Shown here piece by piece: positions 8,187 to 17,044 of a DNA stretch of 64,000 nt. Every line of letters begins with the position of its first letter. The stretch's first letter is position 1. A program made the position numbers and the translations under genes. Source of the stretch: Demequina soli (GTDB lineage: Bacteria > Actinomycetota > Actinomycetes > Actinomycetales > Demequinaceae); NCBI RefSeq assembly GCF_000971195.1, contig NZ_BBLZ01000001.1, positions 359,460 to 423,459 of the forward strand. The letters are read 5' to 3'. The notes beneath the pieces were generated by a model. It was not told the DNA's origin, ran no database searches, and was given only the letters and a program-made list of their open reading frames with translations.

Positions 8187-9704
8187 ATGGCCTCCCCCAC
8201 GATCCGCGCGCTGCTCGCGCGGCCGGAGCTCCACCTGCGCCTCGCGACCCCCGAGGACGCCGTCGCGCCCGGGGCGCTCGACGCGACCGTGCGGTGGATC
8301 CACAGCTCCGACCTCGCCGACCCCACGCCGTTCCTCGCGGGCGGGATGGTGCTGCTCACCACCGGCACGCAGTTCCGCGACGCGGGCGACGATCCCGCCG
8401 CGTACACCGCCTACGTGAGGCGCCTCGCGCGCTCGGGGATGATCGGCCTGGGCTTCGGCACCGAGGTGGCCCGCGAGGGCATCCCGGAGCCGCTGCTCGC
8501 GGCGTGCCTCGCCGCACGCCTGCCGCTGTGGGAGGTGCCCTACGACACGCCGTTCATCGCGCTCGCGCGCGCCAACGCGGAGGCGCTCGCCGCGGTCGCG
8601 TACGAGCGCCGCACGTGGGCGCTCGAGGCGCAGCGGGCGGTCGCCGTCGCCGCGCTGCGACCCGACGGGCTGCGCGCGATGATCGCCGAGCTGGCCCGCC
8701 GGCTGGGCGCATGGGTCGGGCTCGTCGACGCCGACACGCTCATGCACGAGCACCCGGGAGGCGGGGTCGACGCCGCCACGGTCGCGGCGCTGCGGGAGCA
8801 CGCCGCCGCGATGATCGTGCGCGGCGCGCAGGCCACCTCGGGCGCGACGATCGGCGGCCGCGCCTTCCACCTGCAGACCCTGGGTCAGCACCGCCACCTG
8901 CGCGCGGTGCTCGCGATCGCGGCGGAGGACCTCGACGAGCAGCACCGGGCCGTCGTCACGACGGTCGTCGCCATGGCGGCGCTCGCCCTCGAGCAGCGCC
9001 AGGACCTCGACCTCGCGCGCGACACCCTCGCGGCAGGCGTCCTGGAGGCGCTGATGCGCGGCGACGTCGCCCTGGCCGCCGCGGTCGCGCGCGCGTCCGG
9101 CTCCCCCCTGCCGGAGGCTCCCGTGGTCGTGGGCGTGGCCGACCAGCGCCTCGCGGACACGGGCGGGGCCGGCCGGTGGCTCGACGCGCGTGGCGTCGCG
9201 GCGCTGCACGCGACCGAGCACGGCGACCTCGTGGTCGTGCTCGGCGTGGACGACGCCCCCCTGCTCGACGAGCTGGTGCTGCGTCACGGCGGCGCCGTCG
9301 GCGTGTCGACCCCGGTGCGCCTCGACGGCATCGCCGAGGCCCTGGGGCAGGCGCGCGCCGCCCGCGACCGCCGCCTCGGGCCCGTGACGCGGTTCGGCGA
9401 CCTGCCCGGCGCGGGCGTGCTGTCGCTGCTGGACTCCCCCGAGGCGCGCATCGTCGCCCGCGGGGCGCTCGAGCCGCTCGCGGCGCACGATGCGGCCCAG
9501 GGCACCGCGCTGGTCGAGACCCTCGCGGCCTGGTTCGCCGCCGACTGCGCGCACGATGCGGCGGCGCGGGCGCTCGGCGTCCACCGGCACACGGTTCGCG
9601 CACGCCTCGCGACGGCGCAGGAGCTCCTGGGCCACGACCTCGCGACCGTCGCGGGCCGGTCGCAGGTGTGGGCGGCGCTGCGCGCGGCGGGGCTGCTGGG
9701 CTGA
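8187..9704 (+). CDS. PucR-family transcriptional regulator (gab-linked)
   Basis: A 505-residue cytoplasmic regulator. Residues about 1-120 form the PucR N-terminal purine-catabolism-regulator-like domain (VRWIHSSDLADPTPFLAGGMVLLTTG). The C-terminal 60 residues form the helix-turn-helix of the PucR/CdaR type (ALGVHRHTVRARLATAQELLG). Relatives such as GabR-like and PucR proteins activate amine or purine catabolic operons upon binding a pathway metabolite. It is divergent from gabT with a 92-bp shared region, so control of gabT-gabD-SSADH is the natural inference. The ligand is unknown. Confidence 0.88.
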   Translation: MASPTIRALLARPELHLRLATPEDAVAPGALDATVRWIHSSDLADPTPFLAGGMVLLTTGTQFRDAGDDPAAYTAYVRRLARSGMIGLGFGTEVAREGIPEPLLAACLAARLPLWEVPYDTPFIALARANAEALAAVAYERRTWALEAQRAVAVAALRPDGLRAMIAELARRLGAWVGLVDADTLMHEHPGGGVDAATVAALREHAAAMIVRGAQATSGATIGGRAFHLQTLGQHRHLRAVLAIAAEDLDEQHRAVVTTVVAMAALALEQRQDLDLARDTLAAGVLEALMRGDVALAAAVARASGSPLPEAPVVVGVADQRLADTGGAGRWLDARGVAALHATEHGDLVVVLGVDDAPLLDELVLRHGGAVGVSTPVRLDGIAEALGQARAARDRRLGPVTRFGDLPGAGVLSLLDSPEARIVARGALEPLAAHDAAQGTALVETLAAWFAADCAHDAAARALGVHRHTVRARLATAQELLGHDLATVAGRSQVWAALRAAGLLG

Positions 9705-9729
9705 GCCGCCCACCCCCGGCCCCCCAACC

Positions 9730-9847
9730 CCACCGACCCTCCTCCACACTAATTTCGCAGTTCGCGGCGCGTACGTCGGGGTTCGCTACGTGACCTGCAT
9801 CGCGGGAGCGGTCTCAGCCGCCAGCGCGTGTGGAGGGAGGTCGGGGG
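9730..9847. repeat. 20-bp inverted repeat flanking 78 bp
   Basis: Arms 9730-9749 and 9828-9847 match at 17 of 20 positions (the inner CTCCACAC/GTGTGGAG is perfect). They enclose 78 bases that hold no gene. The element lies between convergent genes and could be a long-loop terminator or a small non-coding relic. No target-site duplication is visible. Confidence 0.4.
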
Positions 9848-9858
9848 ATGAGGGCGGG

Positions 9859-11220
9859 CTACGCGATGAGCGCGTCGATCTCGCTCAGCGCCTCGTCGAT
9901 GACCGCGAGGCCGCGACGGAGCTCGTCCTCGGTGATGATCAGCGGCGGGGCGACGTGGGTGCGGTTGAAGTGCACGAAGGGCCACACGCCGGCGTCCTTG
10001 CACGCCTTCGCGAACACACCCATCGGGGCGGCGTCCTTGCCGGACGCGTTGAAGGGCACGAGCGGCTCGCGCGTGGCCTTGTCGCGCACCAGCTCCACGG
10101 CCCAGAACAGGCCCGTGCCGCGGACCTCGCCCACGCACGCGTGGGACTCCACCCAGGACTCGAGGATCGGCTGGACGACCCGCGAGCCCAGGTCCTTGAC
10201 GTGGTCGAGGATGCCGTCGCGCTCGAACACCTCGAACGTCGCGACGCCGGGGGCGCACGCGAGCGGGTGGCCCGAGTAGGTGAGGCCGCCCGGGAACGCG
10301 CGCTCGTCGAAGTGCGCGGCGATCTCCGCGGAGATGATCACGCCGCCCAGCGGCACGTAGCCGGAGTTGACGCCCTTGGCGAAGGTCACGAGGTCCGGGG
10401 ACACGCCGTGGCCCTGGTACGCGAACCACTCGCCGGTGCGGCCGAAGCCGACCATGACCTCGTCCGCGATGTAGACGATGCCGTGCTTGTCGCACAGGGC
10501 GCGCACGCCGGCGAGGTAGCCCGGCGGCGGCACGAGCACGCCGTTGGTGCCCACGACCGTCTCGATGAGGATCGCGCCGATGGTCGACGCGCCCTCCAGG
10601 ATGATGGTCTGCTCGAGGTGCTCGAGCGCGCGGGCGGCCTCCTGCTCCGGGCTGTCGGAGTGGAACGGCGAGCGGTACGCGTACGGGCCCATGAAGTGCA
10701 CGACCGAGCCGTCGGCGGGCTCGTTGGGCCAGCGGCGCGGGTCGCCCGTGAGGGAGATGGCCGTGGTGGTGTTGCCGTGGTAGCTGCGGTACATCGCGAG
10801 CACCTTGCGCTTGCCCGTGAAGAGGCGGGCCATGCGCACGGCGTTCTCGTTCGCGTCGGCGCCGCCATTGGTGAAGAACACCTTGGTGAAGCGCTCCCCC
10901 GCGACCTCCGTGATGCGGCGGGCGAGCTCGCCACGCACGTCGTTCGCGAACGACGGCTGGATGGTCGCGAGGCTGCGGGCCTGGCGCTCGATCGCCGCGA
11001 TGAGGTCGGGGTGCTGGTGGCCCAGGTTGAGGTTGACCAGCTGCGCCCCGAAGTCCAGGTAGCGGTTGCCCGCGTAGTCCCAGAACTCCGAGCCGGCGCC
11101 GCCGGCGACGGGCAGCGGGTCGATGAGCGCCTGAGCGCTCCACGAGTGGAAGACGTGGGCGCGGTCGTCGGCGCGCACGCGCGCCTCCGCACCCGTCATC
11201 GCATCGGTCTCGAGGGTCAT
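9859..11220 (-). CDS. Class-III omega-aminotransferase, probable beta-alanine--pyruvate type
   Basis: A 453-residue PLP-dependent aminotransferase. PLP Lys282 lies in VTFAKGVNSGYVPLGG, and Asp253 in IVYIADEVMVGFGRTGEW. The FTNGGADANENAVRMARL segment is typical of omega-amino-acid and taurine aminotransferases. It starts 9 bp after mmsA with GAGAGG before its ATG, so the two are co-transcribed. The pairing suggests it makes malonate (or methylmalonate) semialdehyde from beta-alanine (or 3-aminoisobutyrate), which MmsA then converts to acetyl- or propionyl-CoA. Taurine or another omega-amine cannot be excluded. Confidence 0.82.
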   Translation of the reverse strand: MTLETDAMTGAEARVRADDRAHVFHSWSAQALIDPLPVAGGAGSEFWDYAGNRYLDFGAQLVNLNLGHQHPDLIAAIERQARSLATIQPSFANDVRGELARRITEVAGERFTKVFFTNGGADANENAVRMARLFTGKRKVLAMYRSYHGNTTTAISLTGDPRRWPNEPADGSVVHFMGPYAYRSPFHSDSPEQEAARALEHLEQTIILEGASTIGAILIETVVGTNGVLVPPPGYLAGVRALCDKHGIVYIADEVMVGFGRTGEWFAYQGHGVSPDLVTFAKGVNSGYVPLGGVIISAEIAAHFDERAFPGGLTYSGHPLACAPGVATFEVFERDGILDHVKDLGSRVVQPILESWVESHACVGEVRGTGLFWAVELVRDKATREPLVPFNASGKDAAPMGVFAKACKDAGVWPFVHFNRTHVAPPLIITEDELRRGLAVIDEALSEIDALIA

Positions 11221-11229
11221 GTCAGCCTC

Positions 11230-12717
11230 TCAGTGGTTGCTCGGGAAGCCCAGGTCGACCTGCGACTCGCTGGGAGCGGGCCAGCGGGTGGTGACGACCT
11301 TGCTCCGCGTGTAGAAGTGGATCGACTCGGGGCCGTAGATGTGCGAGTCGCCGAAGAGCGAGGCCTTCCAGCCGCCGAACGAGTACGCGCCGATCGGCAC
11401 GGGCAGCGGCACGTTGATGCCGACCATGCCGACCTCGATGTCGATCTCGAACGCGCGGGCGGTGGCGCCGTCGCGCGTGAAGATCGCGGTGCCGTTCGCG
11501 AACGCGTTGGCGTTGACCAGGGCCACCGCATCGCCGTAGGACGATGCGCGGGCCACGGCCAGCACGGGGCCGAAGATCTCGTCGTCGTACACCTTCATGC
11601 CGGGCGCGACGTGGTCCACGAGCGACGTGCCGACGAAGAAGCCGTCGCCCTCGAACTCCTGCGTGGTGCCGTCGACCACGACGGTCGCGCCCTCGGCCGC
11701 GGCGCCGGTGACGTAGGACGCCACCTTGTCGCGGTGCTCGCGGGTGATGAGCGGCCCCATCTCCGAGGCGGGGTCGGTGCCGTCGCCGATGGTGAGGACC
11801 GCCATGCGCTCGGCGACCTTGGCGACCAGCGCATCGGCCGTCTCCTGGCCCACGGGCACGAGGACCGAGATCGCCATGCAGCGCTCGCCGGCCGAGCCGT
11901 ACGCCGCCGACACGGCGGCGTCGGCCGCGGCGTCGAGGTCCGCGTCGGGCATGACGATCATGTGGTTCTTCGCGCCGCCGAGCGCCTGCACGCGCTTGCC
12001 GTTGGCGGTGCCGCGCTCGTAGATCGCGCGGGCGACGGGCGTCGAGCCCACGAAGGACACCGCGCGCACGTCGGGCGAGTCGAGGATCGTGTCGACCGCG
12101 ACCTTGTCGCCGTGGACCACGTTGAGGACGCCCGCGGGCAGGCCGGCCTCCTCGAACAGCGCGGCGAGGAACAGCGACGCCGACGGGTCCTTCTCGGACG
12201 GCTTGAGGACCACGGTGTTGCCGCACGCGATCGCGGACGCGGCCATCCACAGCGGCACCATGACCGGGAAGTTGAACGGGGTGATGCAGCCGACCACGCC
12301 GACGGGCTGCTTGGTCGAGTGCACGTCGACGCCGCGCGCGACCTGCTCCGAGTGCTCGCCCTTGAGGTGGTGCACCAGGCCGGCCGCGAACTCGACGTTC
12401 TCGATGCCGCGGCTGATCTCGCCCTTCGCGTCCGCGAGCACCTTGCCGTGCTCGCGGGTGATGATGGCGGCCAGCTCGTCCTGACGCTCGATCAGCAGGT
12501 GACGCAGGCGGAAGAACACGTCCGCGCGCTTGATCAGGCCGGTCGCGCGCCAGCCGGGCAGCGCGGCCTTCGCCGCCGCGATGGCCTGCTCGACCTCGGC
12601 GATCGAGGCGTAGGCGACCTCGGCGACGACCTCGCCGGTCGCGGGGTTGAACACGCTGCCGGTGCGCTCGCCGGCGCCGGCCTCGGCCCCGGCGATGTGA
12701 TGACGGATCAGGCTCAC
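11230..12717 (-). CDS. mmsA: CoA-acylating (methyl)malonate-semialdehyde dehydrogenase MmsA
   Basis: A 495-residue enzyme that oxidises malonate or methylmalonate semialdehyde with NAD+ and CoA, releasing CO2 and acetyl- or propionyl-CoA. The nucleophile is Cys280 in GSAGERCMAISV. The general-base Glu of hydrolytic aldehyde dehydrogenases is replaced by Ala245 in QALGGAKNH, which is diagnostic for this CoA-dependent subfamily. It starts with GTG after GAGAGGAG. First gene of mmsA-aminotransferase and divergent from the second PucR gene, which probably controls it. A role in beta-alanine, valine or inositol breakdown is possible; the neighbour favours beta-alanine. Confidence 0.92.
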   Translation of the reverse strand: MSLIRHHIAGAEAGAGERTGSVFNPATGEVVAEVAYASIAEVEQAIAAAKAALPGWRATGLIKRADVFFRLRHLLIERQDELAAIITREHGKVLADAKGEISRGIENVEFAAGLVHHLKGEHSEQVARGVDVHSTKQPVGVVGCITPFNFPVMVPLWMAASAIACGNTVVLKPSEKDPSASLFLAALFEEAGLPAGVLNVVHGDKVAVDTILDSPDVRAVSFVGSTPVARAIYERGTANGKRVQALGGAKNHMIVMPDADLDAAADAAVSAAYGSAGERCMAISVLVPVGQETADALVAKVAERMAVLTIGDGTDPASEMGPLITREHRDKVASYVTGAAAEGATVVVDGTTQEFEGDGFFVGTSLVDHVAPGMKVYDDEIFGPVLAVARASSYGDAVALVNANAFANGTAIFTRDGATARAFEIDIEVGMVGINVPLPVPIGAYSFGGWKASLFGDSHIYGPESIHFYTRSKVVTTRWPAPSESQVDLGFPSNH

Positions 12718-12789
12718 GGCTCTCCTCTCGGGACGCGCCGGACACTCTGCACGGCGCGGATATGGTGCGATGCCTCAAAGATTCACACA

Positions 12790-12795
12790 TACGAT
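12790..12795 (+). promoter_or_regulatory. Leaderless -10 element of the second pucR gene
   Basis: TACGAT is followed by six bases and then the ATG at 12802. No ribosome binding site is present. Confidence 0.5.
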
Positions 12796-12801
12796 GGCCG
12801 G

Positions 12802-14412
12802 ATGGAGCCCTCCGACCGTCGCGATCTCAGCGCCTCTCCGACACATCGTCCGGGCGCCGCGGCGCTGGCGGCGCTGCCGACCGTGGCGGACCTCCTCGAG
12901 GACGACGCGTTCCGCGCCGGGCTTCCCGAGGTGATCGTCGGCGGGCCCGCGCTCGAGGCCCCCGTGCGCTGGATCCACACCTCCGAGCGCGGCGACATCG
13001 CCCGCATGCTCGAGGGCCGCGAGCTGCTGCTGTCGATGGGAACGGCCTGGCCCGAGGACGATGCGGGGCTCACCGCCTTCGTCGACAGCCTCGCCGACGC
13101 GGGGGTCGCCGCGCTCGTGCTCGAGCTCGGCACGCATCATGCCGCCGTCCCGCCCGCGGTCCTCGCCACCGCGCAGCGGCGCGGCCTCGCGCTCGTGGTG
13201 CTCCACCACGAGGTGCGGTTCGTCCACCTCACCGAGGCGGGCCACGGCCGCATCATCGCGGACCAGACGGCGGCGCTGCGGGCGCGCGACGAGGTTCGCG
13301 ACACGTTCACCACGCTCGCGCTGCGCGGCGCGCCCGCCGACCACGTGGTGCACGAGCTCGCCCGCACGCTCGGCTGCCCGGTGGTGCTCGAGAGCCTCGC
13401 GCACGAGGCCCTCATCGCCGAGGTGCCCGTCGGCGCCGACGCGACCGTCCTGGCCGACTGGGAGCGACGCTCCCGCTCCGCCCACCGCGACCTCGACGAG
13501 GACGAGTCCGGCTGGCTCGTGGTCCCGGTCGACGCGCGCGGCAAGCGCTGGGGCTCGCTCGTGGCCCTGCCGGGCCCCGCGCACGCCGCGGGGCGCCGCA
13601 ACGTGCTGTCCCAGGGCGCGATCGCGCTCGCGCTGGGCCGCCTCGCCGACGGCGCGCGCGACGAGTGGGCCGCCATCGCGCGCCGCCACGTGCTCGATCC
13701 CCTGCTCACGGGCCGGTTCGCCACGCCCGAGGCGATGGCGGCACGGCTCGAGGCGGCGGGCGTGCCCGTCGCGGGCCGACGCCTGTACGGCCTCGCGATC
13801 CGCGGCGCCGAGCCGACCGCGGCGGAGATCGAGGCGTGGGCGCTCGCGCTCGGGGGCCGCGCCCGCGCGCTCGCCGTGCCCGCCCGCACCGGCGGCCCGG
13901 TGACGGTCGTGCTGCTGTCCCTGCCCGCGCATCGTCCCCTCGACGACGACGCCGCCGCGTCCCTGCCGCGCGCGCTCCGCGACGGCTCGCGGGCCGCCAT
14001 CGCGATCGGCCGGGAGGCCGAGACGGTGGACGCCGCGACGCACGCGCTGCACGAGGCGATCGACAACGCCGGCGAGCCCGGGCCGGGCGAGGTGCTGTGG
14101 GTCGAGCGGCGCCCCCTCGCGCGGCTGCTCGCGAGCCTGCGCGACGACCACCGGCTGCTCGACCACGGCGAGCGGATGCTCGCGCCCATCGTCGAGCACG
14201 ACCAGCGCACCGCGGGCGACCTGCAGCGCGTGCTGCGCGCCGCGCTGTCGCACCCGGGCAACCGCACCGCGGCCGCGCGCGCCGCCCACCTGTCACGATC
14301 GGTGTTCTACCAGCGCCTCGAGCTCATCGAGCGGCTGCTCGGAGTCGACCTCGAGGACGGCGAGACGCAGACCGCGCTGCACGTCGCGCTGCTCACGCGG
14401 CCCCGCGGCTGA
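12802..14412 (+). CDS. PucR-family transcriptional regulator (mmsA-linked)
   Basis: A 536-residue regulator with an N-terminal PucR domain (VRWIHTSERGDIARMLEGRELLLSMG, about residues 55-80), a middle ligand-sensing region, and a C-terminal helix-turn-helix of the CdaR/PucR type (GNRTAAARAAHLSRSVFYQRLELIERLLG). It is divergent from mmsA across 84 bp. It is a paralogue of the gene at 8187, so each aminotransferase/dehydrogenase pair has its own PucR. The leaderless -10 supports the start at 12802. Two copies of the abundant 10-mer lie inside (13056 and 13928). Confidence 0.87.
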   Translation: MEPSDRRDLSASPTHRPGAAALAALPTVADLLEDDAFRAGLPEVIVGGPALEAPVRWIHTSERGDIARMLEGRELLLSMGTAWPEDDAGLTAFVDSLADAGVAALVLELGTHHAAVPPAVLATAQRRGLALVVLHHEVRFVHLTEAGHGRIIADQTAALRARDEVRDTFTTLALRGAPADHVVHELARTLGCPVVLESLAHEALIAEVPVGADATVLADWERRSRSAHRDLDEDESGWLVVPVDARGKRWGSLVALPGPAHAAGRRNVLSQGAIALALGRLADGARDEWAAIARRHVLDPLLTGRFATPEAMAARLEAAGVPVAGRRLYGLAIRGAEPTAAEIEAWALALGGRARALAVPARTGGPVTVVLLSLPAHRPLDDDAAASLPRALRDGSRAAIAIGREAETVDAATHALHEAIDNAGEPGPGEVLWVERRPLARLLASLRDDHRLLDHGERMLAPIVEHDQRTAGDLQRVLRAALSHPGNRTAAARAAHLSRSVFYQRLELIERLLGVDLEDGETQTALHVALLTRPRG

Positions 14413-14427
14413 CCGGGCCGCGACCCG

Positions 14428-14736
14428 CTACGGCGCGAGGTAGACCTTGCGCAGCGTCTCGGTGACGGTCCAGCGGGTCTTCATGCCGTCCGCGAGGCGC
14501 ACCACCACGCCGGGATGCAGCGCCACCGTCGGCAGCGCGGGCTCGAGGAACTCGAGGGTGCCGGCGCCGGCGATCACCACGAACACCTCGTCGAGCTCGA
14601 CGTCCTCGTCGACGCCGGGCGCCATCTCCCACGCGCCGACCTCGAGCTCGCCGAGGTAGCCGATCGCGCTCAGCCCCGTCCCGTCCTCGAGGACGATGTC
14701 CAGCGCCAGCGCGTCGTGCGGCTCCCCGGGTCTCAT
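14428..14736 (-). CDS. Small cupin-domain protein
   Basis: A 102-residue protein, essentially one cupin barrel (GAWEMAPGVDEDVELDEVFVVIAGAGTLEF followed by HPGVVVRLADGMKTRWTVTE). It looks like the Cupin_3/DUF861 group seen near amine and ureide catabolic genes. The classical metal-binding histidines are mostly absent, so it may bind a ligand rather than act as an enzyme. Its ATG overlaps the stop of the PQ-loop gene by four bases, making it the third gene of a coupled oxidase/PQ-loop/cupin operon. TAGGGT seven bases upstream could also drive it separately. Confidence 0.7.
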   Translation of the reverse strand: MRPGEPHDALALDIVLEDGTGLSAIGYLGELEVGAWEMAPGVDEDVELDEVFVVIAGAGTLEFLEPALPTVALHPGVVVRLADGMKTRWTVTETLRKVYLAP

Positions 14737-15398
14737 GCCTCGAACCCTAGCCCGGCCACCGCGAGGTGCGGCGTGCGCGACTCGCGCCAGCGGTGCGCGA
14801 CGGCGCGCCAGCAGCGTGGCACGTTCGACAGGATCGCGAGCGCGCCGAACGCGAGGTAGCTCGGGATCGCCGCGGTGCCGGTCCAGCCCGCGCCGATCGC
14901 GACGTAGATCACGCCCTCGGCGGCGCTCACGGCGGTCGCGAGGACCGAGATGCCGGCGACGTCGGCCGCGCGCAGGCCGGACCACAGCGCGGGCAGCGAG
15001 TACGCGGCGGTGACCGCGACGAGCGCCATACCGACGGACAGGCGCAACGCGCCGACCGCCTCGCCGACGAGGCCGATCAGCGCGAGCCCCGCGACCGTGG
15101 CGCCGGCTGCGCGCGCGATGACCGTGCGGAACCCGGCGTCGAGGCGCGACGCCTCGACGCACAGGCGCGCGTGGAACACGGCCCACAGCAGCGTCGCGAC
15201 GATCACGCCCCACGCGTGCGCGAGGACCGCGACCGCCAGCCACGCGGGGATCGAGCCGAGCAGCACGCCGAGCGACGCGGCCGACAGGCCCGCCACGCTG
15301 CGCGAGCGCCGCACCCTGAGCCACGCGGGCACCGAGCGGGCGAGCTCGACGCCCACGAGGGCCGCGCCCGAGGCGACGGCCCAGACGAGGGGGCTCAC
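14733..15398 (-). CDS. PQ-loop-like integral membrane protein
   Basis: A 221-residue protein with about seven hydrophobic segments. Two repeats resemble the PQ-loop motif: SVPAWLRVRRSRSVAGLS near residue 20 and SLPALWSGLRAADVAGIS near residue 145, each with Pro, a downstream Arg and the xVAG(L/I)S end. The Gln of the motif is Ala in both. PQ-loop proteins include SWEET/SemiSWEET sugar carriers and lysosomal amino-acid exporters. It starts with GTG overlapping the stop of the FAD oxidase (GTGA), so the two are translationally coupled. Transport of an amine substrate or product is a reasonable guess; no function is shown. Confidence 0.65.
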   Translation of the reverse strand: MSPLVWAVASGAALVGVELARSVPAWLRVRRSRSVAGLSAASLGVLLGSIPAWLAVAVLAHAWGVIVATLLWAVFHARLCVEASRLDAGFRTVIARAAGATVAGLALIGLVGEAVGALRLSVGMALVAVTAAYSLPALWSGLRAADVAGISVLATAVSAAEGVIYVAIGAGWTGTAAIPSYLAFGALAILSNVPRCWRAVAHRWRESRTPHLAVAGLGFEA

Positions 15399-16783
15399 GA
15401 GTCGAAGCCGAGGCCCACGGCGTCGAGGCCGCGCAGCAGCAGGTTCCGACGGCCCTCGCGGTGGTCGGCGCGGTCCAGGCTCCAGCGGGTCGCGTTGATG
15501 CCCAGGCTCGCGACGGGCTCGGGCGGGAACGGCAGCGGGCGCTCGCGCACCATCCGCAGCCGCGTCCGCTCGGTCTCGTCGCCCGCGAGCAGGTCGAGCA
15601 TCACCGCGGCGCCGAAGCGCGTCGCGCCGACGCCGAGGCCCGTGAAGCCGAGCGAGTACGCCACGTCGCCGCCGCGCGCCGTGCCGAAGAACGCGCAGAA
15701 GCGGGTGCTCGTGTCGATCGCGCCGGCCCACCGGTGGGTGGCGCGGATCCCGTCGAGCTGCGGGAACGTGGTGAGCAGGTGGCTCGCGAGCTTCTCGTAG
15801 GACTCGGGACGGTCCTGGTAGGACGCCCGCACGCGGCCACCGGCGTGGTAGATCGCGTCGTAGCCGCCGAACAGCAGGCGGTCGTCCGCGGTGAGCCGGT
15901 AGTAGTGGAACTGGTTGGCCATGTCGGACACGCCCTGGCGGCCCTCCCAGCCGATCTCCGCGAGCTGGGCCGAGGTGAGCGGCTCCGTCATGAGGACGTA
16001 GTCATAGACCGGCACCGTCATGAGGCGGTTGCGCCTCAGCAGGGACGGGAACACGTTGGTCGCGAGCGCCACCTTGCCGGCGCGCACGATCCCGTCGCGC
16101 GTGCGCACGGCCGGGCCGTCCTCGACGGCCGTCACGGGCGAGCCCTCGAAGATCCGCACACCCAGGTCCTCCGCGACCCTGGCGAGCTCGCGGGCGAGCT
16201 TGCCCGGGTGGACCAGGGCCGTGTCGTCGGGGCTGAGGTGCCCGGCCAGGTAGGTCGGCGAGTTGACGAGCGCGCGGGTCGCCTCGGCGTCGAGCCCGCC
16301 GGGGCCCTCGAGCCACTCCACCTGGTGCGGCTCCACGGCGACCGAGAGCGCGCCGGTGCGCTGCCAGTCGACGTCCATGCCGTACCGCGCGACCGTCGCC
16401 TCGATGGCGTCGAGGTTCTCCATCCCGAGCCGGTCGAGCTGGTCGATCTCGTCGGGCCAGCGCGACTCGCCGTTCTCGCGGCCGTGCGTGAGGCTCGCCT
16501 CGCAGAAGCCGCCGTTGCGGCCGGACGCCGCCCAGCCGATGCGGCGCGCCTCGAGCAGCACCACGTCCAGGCCGGGCTGGCGCTCCTTCGCCTGCACCGC
16601 GGTCCACAGCCCGGAGTAGCCGCCGCCCACGATCACCAGGTCGGCACGGTGGCTGCCGGCGAGGCTCGGCCGCGCGGGGCCGGGCGCATCGTCCGTCCAG
16701 AAGGGCGAGAGCCGCGAGCCCTCCAGCATGCTCGCGATGGACGATGCGGCGGCCGGGTGGCGCTCGAAGACCGTGGTGCCCAC
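15395..16783 (-). CDS. FAD-dependent amine oxidase, gamma-glutamylputrescine oxidase (PuuB)-like
   Basis: A 462-residue DAO-family flavoprotein. The N-terminal Rossmann motif IVGGGYSGLW (about residues 51-60) and GWAASGRNGGFC, which contacts FAD, are both present. The C-terminal segment (SLGFTGLGVGATRFGA) closes the FAD site. PuuB relatives oxidise gamma-glutamylputrescine to the aldehyde with O2. The GTG start at 16783 was chosen because AGGAG lies eight bases upstream. It heads an operon with the PQ-loop and cupin genes and is divergent from a class-III aminotransferase. Position beside two GABA/beta-alanine modules supports a polyamine role; other amines are possible. Confidence 0.8.
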   Translation of the reverse strand: MGTTVFERHPAAASSIASMLEGSRLSPFWTDDAPGPARPSLAGSHRADLVIVGGGYSGLWTAVQAKERQPGLDVVLLEARRIGWAASGRNGGFCEASLTHGRENGESRWPDEIDQLDRLGMENLDAIEATVARYGMDVDWQRTGALSVAVEPHQVEWLEGPGGLDAEATRALVNSPTYLAGHLSPDDTALVHPGKLARELARVAEDLGVRIFEGSPVTAVEDGPAVRTRDGIVRAGKVALATNVFPSLLRRNRLMTVPVYDYVLMTEPLTSAQLAEIGWEGRQGVSDMANQFHYYRLTADDRLLFGGYDAIYHAGGRVRASYQDRPESYEKLASHLLTTFPQLDGIRATHRWAGAIDTSTRFCAFFGTARGGDVAYSLGFTGLGVGATRFGAAVMLDLLAGDETERTRLRMVRERPLPFPPEPVASLGINATRWSLDRADHREGRRNLLLRGLDAVGLGFDS

Positions 16784-17044
16784 GGGTATCACTCCTGACG
16801 GTGGTGGGGTCTGGTGGGCATCGAACCGCACCCGCGGGGCGCGCGCAAGGGACCTCGGACACGGCGGCCGTTCCGCGGGAGGCTCGCGACGCATCGTCCG
16901 ACGCCGCGTGGACCTGGGGCGGGGGGATCGGCTACCTTCGGAGGTGCACTCCCCGGGTGTGCGACCCCAGCGCCAGGCCGGCGGGCGGTCGCGAACCTCA
17001 CCTCATGAAGATGCCCGTCGCCAGGCCGGTCGGGTGGAGGAGTC
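16784..17044. other. Divergent control region between oxidase and aminotransferase genes
   Basis: This 261-bp region holds both promoters. A GGAGGAG ribosome binding site precedes the gene at 17045, and AGGAG precedes the oxidase. One abundant 10-mer lies at 16890-16899. No clear operator palindrome was recognised. Confidence 0.5.

Noticed and set aside
9730-9847. Calling the inverted repeat a MITE or insertion-sequence remnant
   Set aside because: No target-site duplication or transposase trace was seen, and no second copy in the window.
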